64,000 nucleotides of DNA from Plantago ovata. Its lineage: Eukaryota > Streptophyta > Magnoliopsida > Lamiales > Plantaginaceae. Position numbers and translations under genes: made by a program. The number at the start of each line of letters is the position of its first letter. The first letter of the stretch is position 1. Shown piece after piece: positions 21,337 to 33,412 of the stretch. Below the pieces are notes generated by a model that had not been told where the DNA came from, made no database searches, and was given only the letters and a program-made list of their open reading frames with translations. Location of the stretch: positions 103,701,348 through 103,765,347 of the forward strand of contig CM051456.1 in NCBI GenBank assembly GCA_028274465.1. Direction: 5' to 3'.

Positions 21337-21837
21337 CATGCATAGCGGTCGAACGGAATGTAAAAACATGGTATTTAAACATGCATTGTCAAACAATAGC
21401 ATATTGAGCATATGAAACAAGTAGTAACCTATGTGGATGACAAATGACTTCATAATTTCATTATGAAAATTATAATCCCATACTTATAATCTCTATGAAA
21501 TAATTGAAAATTTGGACTAGATTGAACATTCGAAAATTCTATTGACCAAGTAGCAATTTTCGAAAACCCGAAGGACTTAATTGTAATTTTAAAAACCTTA
21601 GAGGTGTTAAATCTAAAATTCAAAAGTAGAAGGACCAATTTGTAATAAACAATAAATTGATAAATTACAAATAAGCCCTTTAACTTTGTACTAATTAAAT
21701 TTAAAGCCTCTAGTTTAAAACAATTACAATTAAATCATATTTATATTCCAAATATAAAATATAATCCTCAAAACTTTCAAAATTCGATTTTGGGTCCAAC
21801 CCGAAAATATATATAATTTTTTTTTTTTTGAAAACGT

Positions 21838-22048
21838 GGGACGGGACCTAGTCCCCCCCCCCGGTGCCCGCGGCCCCGGGCGCCCGGCGCCCGCGGCACG
21901 CGGGTACCGGCGCCACGGACCCGGGCGACCGGCGCCCGCGGCACGCGGGCACCGGTGCCTCGGGTGCAGGTACCCGGGTGCGCGGCTGCCTGCGTCCGCA
22001 GGCACCCGGGGCGCCGGCGGCACGCCGCTTGCGTCACGCAGGCGGCCG
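21838..22048. repeat. GC-rich imperfect tandem repeat beside the PBS
   Basis: About 210 bases of roughly 80 percent GC in otherwise A/T-rich sequence. It has repeated words such as gcgcccgcggcacgcgggcac and many ccggcg palindromes. The matching tract of copy A is cut by the assembly gap, which it probably caused. Confidence 0.8.
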
Positions 22049-22218
22049 GTCAATATATATATTTTAAAAAAAAATTTTTTTTTTTTGAAAAATATAAATT
22101 CTAAATTTGTATAAAAAACAAAACTTTTGAAAATCGAATTTATCATAGAATCAATTGCATCCACATATCTACAAAAATCATACAATATATATACGTATAT
22201 ACGTAATCAATTAACCAA

Positions 22219-22230
22219 GCTCTGATACCA
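22219..22230 (-). other. Primer binding site, initiator-methionine tRNA type
   Basis: On the minus strand TGGTATCAGAGC follows LTR C after one base. This is the standard plant copia PBS, complementary to the 3' end of initiator tRNA-Met. It fixes the element's direction as minus. Confidence 0.92.
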
Positions 22231-22231
22231 C

Positions 22232-24361
22232 TGTAAGAAAATATGGTTAGAGTTACCCCTAGGGTACGCAGCGGAATTTTAAAAAATTTTCTTAACATAC
22301 CGGTTAATTGATTATGCATATGTCGTATATATATAAACACGTCAATTAGAAGACTAACCTTACTTCCAAAGCAGCTTCCAAGTCTTCGTAATATTCCGGT
22401 GTATCTTCTCCTTCGTCGAAGTCGAAGATATCTACAATACTCTGTATATCTGCAAGACAATAAGAGTTAGTTTCCAGCTCCTAGAACCTCAACCTTGGTA
22501 TCCACAGATGAACAGCCTATTGGAAGAATGCTAGGATATTCTTTATGTGACCAAGAAGACGGGGCGGCAATTCCCTCCGGTGGAGGTGTGCGCGCGCGTG
22601 AGTCTAAGGGGAGGAGGGGAGAGTTTTTATTTTCTCTAAGAAAACTGGGTAGGAAGACTGCGATCAAATCGCATGTAACCGTGTACAAACTTGTATATCA
22701 CTGTGTACAAACTTGTATGTAACTGTGTGTAAAACTCTCTCCAATAGTCTACTATATATAGTAGTCTATAGAAGCCTAAAACATAAGCAATTAGACTTCG
22801 TAAAAGAATAAGAATCTAATTCTTATCACACAAGGAAACCAATATCAAGTCTAGATTCATTCACAATCAAATCAAAACTCAATCAGGAAAATCTAACTTA
22901 TCCCTTGGACTTCTAATAGAGGAAGGAGTCGAACTCCTTCCCCTATTCTGCCACGCGCGCGCGCCTGTCCTACTGGACGTGGGTCCCACTTTTGGGACCC
23001 ACATATATTTCTAAGGCAATCGAAACTCCAAGTAGATTTTGCCCAAGTGCATATGTTAATTCTAAATTAACATATCCTTTACAATCAAACCTCCATTATA
23101 TTTCCAAAATATAATCTTTAATTGTATTTACATAAAATACAATTAATTAGCCAATTCAATTAATAATTTCAAATAATTAATTGAGCCACCAATTATTATA
23201 ATTAATTCCAAATCAATTATAATCCATAAATCACAATTAATTCCAAATTAATTGCGATTCCGTCTTCAAGGATATTCTGATAGGCTGAATCACCACATAG
23301 TGTGACCCATAGGGCCTCACCGTATTAAGCAAGTCCTAGACTAGGCAACATGGAATTCCTAGACGGTTCCATTTGCATTATTAATACGCGAGGACGTTTG
23401 AGAGGTTTCTCAAAGCTAACCCTTTCGTTGCGAAGCCTGTTGCGCTCAACGCGGCGATGGTAACGTCCCTTCATCTGACTTGCTCGGATGCATCTAGGAT
23501 CGATGAAGTGTCTATCCCAATAATACATCCACGGGCGTCTCAGGGAGTTGTTTGGTTAAGATATACTTATGACCATCATAATATGTCATTTGCACTGGCC
23601 AGTGACTTTACCAACACAACTATGCAGACTACGAGCAGTGCTCTCCTGTGCTACACTTGAGAGATGAATCCTTCACAGAATCACTTATCACCCCCATTTG
23701 TATTTAGCCATAATCCTGGATCGTGTCTTAGGTCAACTGCTTATTCAGAGCTGACATCGACGGGTCCACCAAGGATATGGAGCAACAAATGTGATGATAA
23801 AGTCCTGTAAGTACGAAGGACGAATGGCATCACTTCGACAACTCACCGGTTCCCATAGACACATTCGGTGTAGAGTATACATCGATGGGAGTGTCCGGTG
23901 GGTACTTCCATTGTTCGATAAAGCTTTTTCGAACAACTATGCGCAGTTATGGGAACGTTCCTTGATTGTCCAACAATCCGTTCCGTGGCCGTGGGATCGG
24001 CTCCCACTTGCTCCAACTTGTATAACCTCCACGCATACTAGTCTTGTCAGGTTCATTCAGACCCCCACATCCGAGATGTACCACGACTAGGGAGAGTTTG
24101 GGATAGATGACAACTCACATAGCTCCGACTAACTGTGTGATCGGTCATCTATCCGCGGGGACATGTTCAGTATCTATACAGACAGCAATATAGATATGAC
24201 ATGCTGCAGCCTGGTGTAATATAAATATGAAAGCAATACTCAACAGTAAAATGAAACAAACATATATTATATTACGTTGACCTGTGTAATAGTACATATA
24301 TGTCCTCTACAAGGGCACCATGCCCTTAGTAAGGACTGTCTCTAGGACATATACACTATCA
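22232..24361 (-). repeat. LTR C (5' LTR of the copia array)
   Basis: 2130 bases, TG...CA ends, adjoining the PBS on its left and the right target duplication (tcgtg, 24362-24366). It differs from LTR A by scattered substitutions only, so the array inserted recently compared with LTR D. Confidence 0.93.
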
Positions 24362-24366
24362 TCGTG
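24362..24366. repeat. Target-site duplication (right) of the copia array
   Basis: tcgtg, identical to 6202-6206. The aORF of element 1 resumes immediately after. Confidence 0.92.
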
Positions 24367-25196
24367 ATGCTGAGAATACTGGACCTAGTTCACCGAAAAC
24401 ATCCATTGACAAAGTTCAGCTGGTGCTGAAAGAACTAAGTCATCAAATGGAGTTGGAGATTGAAGATACTTCCAACAAATCAATCGATGTTTTCATGACA
24501 AGCAATGAACTCAAGGGTCAAGATGCCTCTGCTCAACTTGTCATTTCAGAGATAAGGGAGATTGCTGAACCCGCACAGCTTTCTCAAATAGAGCAAGAAA
24601 AGAAGTCTGTTGAAGAAACAGTCCCAGATATTGAAGAAGTTGTCGTTGCTGAAAGGACTGAGTCACCACCTGTCCTTCTTCAGCATGTAGTTAACTCAAC
24701 CATAAGAAAATCTTCACTATCTGAAACTAAATCTTTTGCTAATATAATGATTTCTCTACAGACTTCTCAAGATACAAGTCAGAAGGTTGCTGAAGCCTCT
24801 GCACCCGAATTAACACCTCCTGCTCAGCAGGTAGTTAAAGTTTTTGGTAATGCAACTAAGTTTGAAAACTTAGTGCTTGTATCTAACTTACAATTATTTC
24901 AGGATGAACAAGTCAAGGATGCTTCTCAAGCTCCTCAAGGAATGGAAATAGTACCAGCACAAACAAGTGTGCAACATGAGCTTGCTGAATTTCAGCAGGT
25001 AAATCATGTTCCAGCTTTGGACTTTAAGACTATTATCCAAACCTTTCCTGAACATAATTTTATTCTTTTTCAGGCTCAAAAGGAGACCACTGAAGTGGTT
25101 CATATCACTGAAGATCCAAAATTAAGTTCTGAAGAACTTTACTTAGACTTCAAGAGAACTACCTTGTCAAGAGTTGCTAAGTCTGTCAGTAACTAG
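24367..25196 (+). pseudogene. aORF of SIRE-like element 1, middle part
   Basis: It continues the frame broken by the nested array. The protein is acidic and Gln/Glu/Ser-rich, with many AE and VAE pairs and no recognised domain. It is colinear with 38680-37860 (minus) in element 2, where the two copies align residue for residue over long stretches. A TAG at 25194-25196 stands where element 2 has TGG, and another stop follows near 25250. Confidence 0.72.
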
Positions 25197-25310
25197 CAAA
25201 GGTACAGAAGGATGAACTTTTCTGACCTTCATCTTCATCTATCCAACGAATAAAAGAGAGTCTCTCTGCTGAAACTCGAGACCTTTGTCCACTCTATACT
25301 TCCAGAAGAA

Positions 25311-27431
25311 ATGTCATATTCTCAGCTTATGAGCTCGAATCTGATTGCTCTAATCAGAGAGAATATGAAGGCAAAATTTAAGAGTGCCTCTCCAGCTGAA
25401 CAAGCTGTGATGCTCAAGGGTTCTTTTGTACCCGTGGTGGCTGATCCCCACAAAATCAATGAAGAAGAGGAAGTTACGAGTGTTGCTTTGTACAAACATC
25501 TCGAGTTGGTTATTCTGACGGATGATGATGAGGAAGAAGAAGATGAGAACATTCCTACTGATCCCAGTGATGATGAAGGAAAAGATTCTAAGGACAAAAA
25601 GGACGATGATGATGACAATCAAGGTCCTAGTCCTGATGTTGGTGGACTCAAACTGACAGTTGCTGAGACTAAGAATCAAAACAATCAGCAAGCTGATCAA
25701 ACACCAAGTCAGCAAGAATCCCAACCACCTCCTGCTGAAACAAGTACTCAAGCACCTGTACAAGGCGCTTATACTGAAGAAGAATACGCCAGAAAGCGCG
25801 CTGCATTGAAACATGGCAAAAGCAAGCTTTCTGATGCCGAGTTATCTTTACTCGATGCCAAGGTCACTGATCCAAACCTTGATGATGATGACGAAATGGA
25901 TGAAGATTACCAAAGAGCACTTCAAAACAGTCTCCAAATTCATGCAAGGCACATGCAGAATCTGGATATTGCTCAATCTTCAGGAGTAAAACCTCATGAA
26001 GTCCCCTCCCTTTCATCTACTACTGGTGAAACTCCAGTCATTGATTCTCAAACGTTGCCCTCAACAACTACTCAATTAAAGCTTACTACTGGTGAAACTC
26101 TAGTCATTGAGTCTGAAGCGTTGCCATCAGCAACCACTCAACCAGAAAGGAATGAAGCTGTAGATTTAGGAACCAAGGTTGCTGGCCTTGATGAATCTGA
26201 CGATGAAGACGATCTTTCATCAAATGAGGATGATCACTCAAAGAAAAGTGAACCCAAAGTGGTCCAAATTCCTCCTCCTGATTATGAACATGATGTAGGA
26301 GATGACTTAAGAAGCCATTTGCTGACAAGAGATGATCAATTCGCTTCTGAGCTCAAAGTCCATTCCTTGACCCCAAACTTAGTGTCGTTCCCAAATGTGG
26401 AGGATTTCACTCCAAGAATTTTAGCACTAATGGAAGTCCACAAAGCCTGCAAAGCAGAAGATGATGCACTGCTTGCTGAGAGTCCGCTTGACATCGGAAA
26501 AATACTGGCTACTGTGCTGAAACGCACTACTACTCTTACAATAGCTCAGAAAGACATAAGTCTTTACCACAAAAGCTATGAAGAAGATGTCAGTCAAGCA
26601 CTCCGGTTAGCAAAGTCTGCATTAGTGAAGGCTCAGACTTTCATTGAAGATAAAGTCCCAACAGAGCGCAGACATGAGGAGAATATGGTGAGTATTAAAC
26701 AAGAATTGTCAAAGCTGACCTCTGATCAGCAAGCAATTATCATGAAATACAATAACCTAAGTACTCTTGCTGAAAATTGCAATGAGTTCTTTTCTCTGCA
26801 CATTACTCCAATGATGCAATCCATGTCTAAGGGGGAAGATAAGCAAAAGAGATCTTCAAGGAAGAAAACCCCTACTGAAGCTCCACGGACAATAGAACCT
26901 CTTTCTGAAAGAGAGCAAAGTTCTAAAAGACAAGCTGAAGCAGATTCTGAGTTGAATTCAGCAAGTCCGAAAAAGAGAAAAACTTCTGCTGAAACTCATG
27001 AATACTGTCACACTGAAAGTCATCAAGATCTGAATGAAGATGATGATGATGACAATCAGACTATAGCTCAAGCTATAAGAGCTAGACCAATAACAGCCTT
27101 AACTCCGTCTGGCCATTCAAAGCATTTCTCTTCTGACTCAAGATCTTCAGCAAGAGATCAAGAAAATGCAAAGTCAAGAAGAAGAAGGCTAAGACAGGAA
27201 GAAAAGAGGCTTGCCAGCATTGCCATTGGCTCCGGCATTGAGTACACAAAGACCATCAATGAGGAAACTACTCAGAATGTGATCAGAAATGTTCATGGTT
27301 GTTGGATCTTAAAGCTGGAAGACTTGCTGGTGAATGATTATTTTCCAACAGCTGTACTAAATCAAATGTACACTTGGATTGATCTCAAGTTGAAAAGAAA
27401 AGGGATCCTCCTTCCCTACCAAGAAACATAA
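25311..27431 (+). pseudogene. aORF of SIRE-like element 1, acidic and coiled-coil part
   Basis: An open frame of about 700 codons, the longest intact piece of this ORF. It starts with a short helical region (LIALIRENMKAKFKS), then very acidic runs (DDDEEEEDENIP, KKDDDDDNQG). A DE-rich middle follows, then a probable coiled coil (about 26500-26800, RLAKSALVKAQTFIEDKV). A basic Ser/Lys-rich region with an NLS-like PKKRK precedes a conserved C-terminal block. It looks like a nuclear or RNA/DNA-associated protein rather than an envelope. A frameshift near 27430 separates it from the last segment. Confidence 0.72.
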
Positions 27432-27438
27432 CTGGGAG

Positions 27439-27888
27439 ATGGCTGAATCTGGAAGTCTTAGTAAGAAGAACTTCAATTGGCAAGACCATGAAACAAGAAC
27501 CAGATTTGATAAAACCAATTGGTGTTGCCTATTCTCTGACCCTTTAACCAAGAAATCAAAGAAGAAACTTGGATTGATTCCTTATGAGTATTTCTATCTC
27601 ACTGCTAAGGATCAAGAAGAACTTCTCTGGTTAAGGAAGATTCATGCTAAAAGCATTTCAGATACACAACTTCTCCATGCCAGCAATTGGGGCATGCACT
27701 TGTGGGTGGTGCACTACAAGGAAATGAATGTTGAAAAACATCATCATACCGCCTGCAAGAATGCAAGGATTCTTCAACTCCAAGTCCGTAAGCTACTTGA
27801 AGATTACGCAAAGGACTGTGTTGAATTTACTGCACTTGCTGAGAAGAGTGTAAGGGAGATTCTGAGAAAAGCTTCTGAAAGAGCTTAA
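27439..27888 (+). pseudogene. aORF of SIRE-like element 1, C-terminal part
   Basis: It has a conserved C-terminal block: LIPYEYFYLTAKDQEE, LLWLRKIHAK, ISDTQLLHASN and a terminal helix. The matching segment in element 2 is at 35189-35640. The natural stop is at 27886-27888. No domain name can be given. The conservation of this block in both elements suggests that it was under constraint when the family was active. Confidence 0.7.
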
Positions 27889-28150
27889 GTCCCTGTAATA
27901 GCTTTCTTTAGTTTTGTTTGCTGATTTTGTGTAGTTATCTCTGAACTTTCTTGTAAACTTACTGAAAGATAACTATCAACAATGAAGCTTTTGACTCTTA
28001 TTGGTTTTTGATTATGCAATCTACTTATGCTTACTGTTTAATTATTCAAGTATGCTTGCATTAATCAACTGATTTATTCAACATCATAAACCTCTAAAAG
28101 GCTAACAATTAATTTAGCCATGGATTGCTAACATCAAAAAGGGGCAAATT
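27889..28150 (+). other. 3' untranslated region and polypurine tract of element 1
   Basis: No gene. It ends with the purine tract aaaaaggggcaaatt (about 28136-28150), which directly adjoins the TG of the 3' LTR. Element 2 has the same tract at 34928-34943. Confidence 0.8.
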
Positions 28151-29719
28151 TGTTAGGAAACTTGTAATTTTGATGAGCAATTAACCATGCTAAATTAAGG
28201 AAAGTCTAGTAACTAGTACTCTTAATGTCCATAGGAATTTAGAATTTTAAGGACATTGTAAAGAGGAACGTTTGCTGAAGACTTAGAGTAGGTGCTAGAT
28301 AGGTTAGTTTTACCGCTTATGATGTATCTTGTTTTCTGAAAAGAAATACAACCTATTGAAGCATTTGCTGATGATGTACTTTGTTTACACAAACAAACTA
28401 TTGAAGCATTTAGAACCGTTCAGAAACTTGAAGATTTCGAAGACTGAAGACTAGAAGATTTCTGAAGACTGGTATCTACAAAGGCACATGTTGCTCAGAA
28501 AGTGGAAACTTCAGCAACAGCTTGCATAAGTGAAAATCTAAACGACAGAGTAGGTTGTGCTTGCTGAAACTGAGACTGACCACTTGCGGATGAACATTTG
28601 TGACCTCCTTGCTGAAAGTACTTGCATTTGCGCTCCAACGTTCATGTTTGAATCTCATTCAAATGAACATTAAATGCAAAGCATGCAAGCGAAGGACATG
28701 AAGACTAGAAGACAAATAAAGGACGCTGCTGAAAGTACGAAAGCAAGATAGTGACATCTTAAGGAACAAAATCTTTAGAATTTGAAATTCAAACGGCTCT
28801 CTTGATTCACTATAAATAGAGGTCATCCGACAAAGAGTTGAAGTGTGTCAACAACGTGATCAAACTCTCACTTGTGCTTAAAACTCACATACCCTTCAAA
28901 CACTCTTTACTGCCATTGATCCGTTCCAAGACTTAAAGCTTGAAAATGCTACTTGTGAAGAAGTAGAACATACACGGCTAAGAAATTAGTTAAGTGTTCT
29001 TTCTTTCGAACAAGAACAAGTCTTGACACCAGAAACATTCAAACTTGTTTACTGCAAAGTATTCAAAGTTTTGTTTCTTAGATTACTTGTTATAGCTGAA
29101 TAAATTATAATTAAGTTATCTCATCCCGAACCTCTCTAACTGAAAATACACCCTTTCAGGTGTGATATTCAGGGGGAACTTAATCGAGCATAGTGTTGTT
29201 GATTAAAAGTCCCAAGTTTGGTGGAGAACAAGGTTTCGTTCTCTAGTTAGGTTGGAAACGAAGCAAGTGTGCTTTGGTTTCTGTTTGAATCGCTCTAGAT
29301 AGGTGTTGTAAGGAACCTCAAACTTGTCTTAGTGGATTCAGTCCTAGAAAGGACAAAGTGGATTAGTTGAGAGATTACGCCACTCTCAGATACCACTATA
29401 AAAGTGTTTGTGTGATTTACTTATTGCATTTAGTTTTCAGCAAAGCATATCTATCTGTACACAGTCACTCTGTTCACTTGCTGAAACTATCACTTACTGG
29501 CAAAGCACTTATTGTATCAAAGACTTCCGCTGTCTGATTTTAAGTATCAGCAAAACTCGTTACTGAAAAGTAACTTGCTCTTGCTGAGAAAGTTAAGTAT
29601 CAGCAAACTCATTACTGAAAAGTAATAAGTCCTTGCTGAGAAAGTTTTTAAACGACGAAAGTTTGAAAAGACTATTCACCCCCCCTCTAGTCTTTCCTTA
29701 TTGTTTAAAGGAACCAACA
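28151..29719 (+). repeat. 3' LTR of SIRE-like element 1
   Basis: Begins TGTTAGGAAACTTG and ends GGAACCAACA, with TG...CA ends (1569 bases). A TATA box (TATAAATA, 28811-28818) lies in its middle. The last 160 bases hold the two GAAA-loop hairpins. A CCCCCC tract precedes the end, as in the 5' LTR. The target duplication cannot be tested because the 5' flank is outside the window. Confidence 0.93.
28811..28818 (+). promoter_or_regulatory. TATA box of SIRE-like LTR 1
   Basis: TATAAATA in the context cactataaatagagg, a good plant TATA box. It is conserved in the LTR of element 2 (34310-34317, minus). Confidence 0.6.
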
Positions 29720-32600
29720 CTAGACGTATATTATAAAAGCATGAACTATGATATCATGCAAAGCATGAATAAATCTCGCCAACCTGAGGTTGTTTTCGAT
29801 ATGAGATGTGAGAACATATCGTTTGATGCTTCATGAAAATATTTGTAAGGCCTTGGAAGTTAAATATCTTATTATCAAGAGGGCAAATAATATATTTGAT
29901 TACATTACACTCAATGAGATAAAACTAAAGCTATCTCCATTGCCTCATGGAATGAGAATATTTTGAGCTATATCCATTCCCTCATGGAATGTGAATATTT
30001 TGAGCTATGTTTATACCCTAGTGGAATGTGAATATGATGTATCCGATCCATTTCCGGAAGTGAATGTGTGAAACTATCTCCATTCCCATAAATGAGTGTG
30101 GGCACTTGGTCATCATATATATATATATATGTGGGTTATTAGTTATGTTACCTATAAATATCATTGATCATGCAAATTGTAACAAATGATCATATGTGCA
30201 AGGTAACAAATGATGTTCTTAACATTGTTACTTGGACCATGTTACCTCACGCATTTTAGAACCAACATTCTATCCAAGAAATGCGCAAATTATAATTCCA
30301 TGGGAGTAAGCACCATGAAGAGCACAAGAAATTATTTCAAAGAAACTTGTGCTAATGGTAACAAGAGGACACATTAGACTCACTTTCCTCATGAAGTTCA
30401 AGATTACTAGTCTTATTGCCAATGTAAAGATGACAATGATTATCATAATTCACATCATTTTGGCCTGATCCAATTATTAGCAATTGTTATATTTAACAAA
30501 CAAGAAGTTGGTATGTGAACAGATAACAAAGTTCATATGATGTGACACGCATATTGTCATCCGTGTACGAAATTACCTTTTTATAAGGAACCTGAAGTTT
30601 TCCTTATATGAAAGATAGTTATGTGCTGAAAAATTTCTCATGTCGATAGATTATAGTAATGGCAAGACACAACATTGAGATTAAGCATACTATTGAGGAA
30701 AATCTAATTTTCAGCACACAGCAATCCAACTGCTAGAGTTATACACTCCCATGGTTATATATTTTTTCTCTTGAAAAGAACTCATACATGAAGCCTATGT
30801 AAACAAAAGTATGAGTATATAATTAGTATCTTAAGCTGGACATGATCATTTATATTATGTGCCCCCAACAATGCTGATTCTCTGAATTAGTTTTTCCCAG
30901 CTTAGGGGAGGAAGTACATGATAAGCTGAGAAAAACAAATTCATATAGTGAATTGATCCCCATATATCTGAGAGTTCAAACTTGAACTAAAATACAAAAT
31001 GCAATTTTCAGCTTCATGTTACTATTTCTATATTTCAAACATGAAATTTTATAATTTGAATGTGGACAACTATGACCCTATTTGTGGCATACAGAGATAC
31101 ATATCAGTTATAGATATGACATGTGTTGAGTATTGAATATCTTGCCGATCGTGATACATGCACCGGAAGTGCAACATTTAAATCATGTGGTTCCATCATT
31201 ACAGAAATAATGGCAAGAAATGCAACATGATAGTCTCTAGAGTAAAATAGGCATATACAAGTGATGCCCATATATTGAGATATCTGAAATAATAATAGAT
31301 GGCCTATAGATATGTAAATGGTAATATATATTCAGATATCCAGGATCAGTACTGAATCAAATAAAGAGATTTGATTATTGAATATACCGGTATACATGGA
31401 ATCGAGAAATTGAAAAGCATATGCAAAATTCAATGGATATGGATGATTAAACATGTAAATGAGATCTTACATGAAAATCAATTTAATGTCGACAAAGTGA
31501 TTATAGAAAATGAGCTCATGGACTTCATGTCCATTTCATTGATGAAATTCAAAATTTTGTACGTACAGTACTGTTGCATTATCGTGTCAAAGTTCATGAG
31601 CATCTAGATACTAAACATTTCTTCATGCATACTATCTTTACTGCTATAGCATTTACATATTCTTGCTTATTATAATTGTTTTAGGTATCATATTGCATAC
31701 ATACATATTAACATATGATTTTCTCAAAGATTACCACTTGAATATAACCCTGAAGGTTATACGTGGTGCACATGAATTTGTCCTGAAATTGACAATGAAA
31801 TTTCTATTTTTTGAGAAAGTTTAAGAGATGAGAAGAATACTCTCTATCATTAATCAGTCCCTCATGGACTAGAAACATGAATCAATAAATGAGAAACGTT
31901 CCTGAAGAACTAGATTTTAGTATATTGTTGAACATCAATACTTATCTATTCATGCATGGCTTCACATATGATAAGTATAGTATATGTACTTACTGTAAGT
32001 GAAACAAGAGACTTATGAGATATGATTTTCGAGGTTCCTGGAGAATGCAAAAGAATTTATCTTGCAAACAAGGGGAGATAATAAGCAACAATGAGAGTTT
32101 GTGCGCATCATACAAGTTGCTACACTCTTTTTCCCATCGTCTAGGTTTTTATCCCATTTTGGTTTTCCTAGCAAGGTTTTTAACGAGGTAGCATTATAAG
32201 CGCACATATAACTATCTCTCAATCTCCATGATGATGATACATTGGCTAAATAAGGTTATAGACCTTATTGGTTATTTGACAACCATATTATATATATACG
32301 ATGAAGATCTAATGAGTATTGAACTCATTTTATTGCAAGATCATTCCTTGACTTGTCAAAGTGACATAACATAATTTATGGAATTTGAAGAGATCTAAAT
32401 CTTCAAGTGTTCGAGAGGCTTCCACATGAAGTCGAAGCATATATGACATATGTTCTTCTTCAACCATGGTCTACAAGAAGGGTTCATCCGAGCACAACAG
32501 ATTCGCTCAATTGAAGATATTGAATTTTTGTTCACCAAGTGATTCCAACAATTAGTTTAGTAGTTCGTTTTGAATTAAGATTGCATTGCGAAAACTCAAA
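29720..32600 (+). other. Decayed A/T-rich sequence, partly a copia remnant
   Basis: No intact gene. At 29930-30040 there are three 37-base tandem units (gctat...attttga). A TA run lies at about 30117. Only the right end can be named: around 32467-32600 broken frames recall the end of copia RNase H (RAQQIRS, LFTK). The rest is too decayed to assign. Confidence 0.6.
29930..30040. repeat. 37-base tandem repeat
   Basis: Units start at 29930, 29967 and 30004. The first two differ at four positions; the third is more diverged. A weak fourth unit may follow. Confidence 0.75.
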
Positions 32601-33014
32601 GACTTGAAGTGATGTTTCAATCAGGGGAGACAGATACGCACTGCACTCTTTTTCCCTTCGCTAAATTTTATCCCACTCGGTTTTTCCTAGCAAAGGTTTT
32701 TAACGAGGCAGTAACTTCAAAGCGTATCCGACAAATAAACTAATGTTATTCAAGGGGAGTGTTATTAATATGATGAATGTCATGAGTTCATGACTCTTCT
32801 TATACTCCATTTATGTACTTTAGTTATTGTTCATTATGTAAATTGAGAGTTACAAACTCACTTAGTCATGGAGAGCTCCCTATAAATAGGGCTTCAACTT
32901 GTAACTTGAGTGACACTTGATAATACAATGACATTCTCCCCTCTCTTCTAACTCTTTTATTCTTGCAAGTCTTTTATCTTATGAAACAATCATTAATTTT
33001 TGAAATTTTCAACA
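32467..33014 (+). mobile_element. 3' end of an old copia element with probable LTR
   Basis: The RNase H tail is followed by the plant copia 3' motif (actctttttccc ... tttttaacgaggca, 32644-32711), which also occurs at 32122-32191. A purine tract (caagggga) leads to a probable LTR at 32760-33014, starting TGTTATTAATATG and ending ttttcaaca. It has a TATA box (ctataaataggg, about 32880). The LTR end is a best guess because no second copy is present. Confidence 0.65.
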
Positions 33015-33412
33015 TTATTTTAAAATACAAATTCTTGTTTAAGACCTACCTAATCTATGAGACCATGTGACTAACTAATCCACTCTAATATGGATCAATC
33101 CAATATAATCCAGCTAGAGTAGAATTTCACGGGTCAAGGATCAAAGTGGGTCAATCGATTGGGTTATGTATAAGTACCAAAAGTATCCGGATAACCATCA
33201 TTTCTTCTTCACTCGGAACTTTAGGGAGAGAAACATCAGAGACTTTAGATAGAGAAAACTTATTTCGTCAAAATTGTTATCGGAATGCCCAACGTCGTCT
33301 TCAATGGTAAGTCTCTGTGAATTTCTTCTTCTTCACGCATTTACTAGATTTGTTGAATTGATTTCAAACCCTAACCATCGGATTTTTGCTCGTTTCGATC
33401 TGACGGGGGGAG
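33015..33412 (+). other. Non-repeat-like flank with candidate promoter, leader and intron
   Basis: The only stretch of the window that is not clearly retrotransposon. It holds a possible TATA (ttatgtataa, about 33160), a TC-rich leader, a short exon and intron-like sequence. Its last five bases, gggag (33408-33412), would be the left target duplication of element 2. Confidence 0.45.
33285..33306 (+). CDS. Possible first exon of a host gene (MPNVVFN...), cut by a retrotransposon
   Basis: After a TC-rich leader that looks like a plant 5' UTR (33200-33284), an ATG opens seven codons. A strong donor site (caatg|gtaagt) follows at 33306/33307, then T-rich intron-like sequence up to the element 2 insertion at 33413. 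If real, the gene continues to the right, beyond element 2 and outside the window. The peptide is too short to name. A chance match is possible. Confidence 0.35.

Noticed and set aside
22219-22230. tRNA gene
   Set aside because: Only the 12-18 bases complementary to a tRNA 3' end are present; it is a primer binding site. The same applies to 47417-47434.
25322-25814. Ser-rich and hydrophobic minus-strand frames opposite the aORF
   Set aside because: Complement of the acidic GAT/GAA codons of the aORF; not independent genes.
31371-31607. 78-codon plus-strand frame between the SIRE-like elements
   Set aside because: A/T-rich decayed sequence with no recognisable domain; likely chance.
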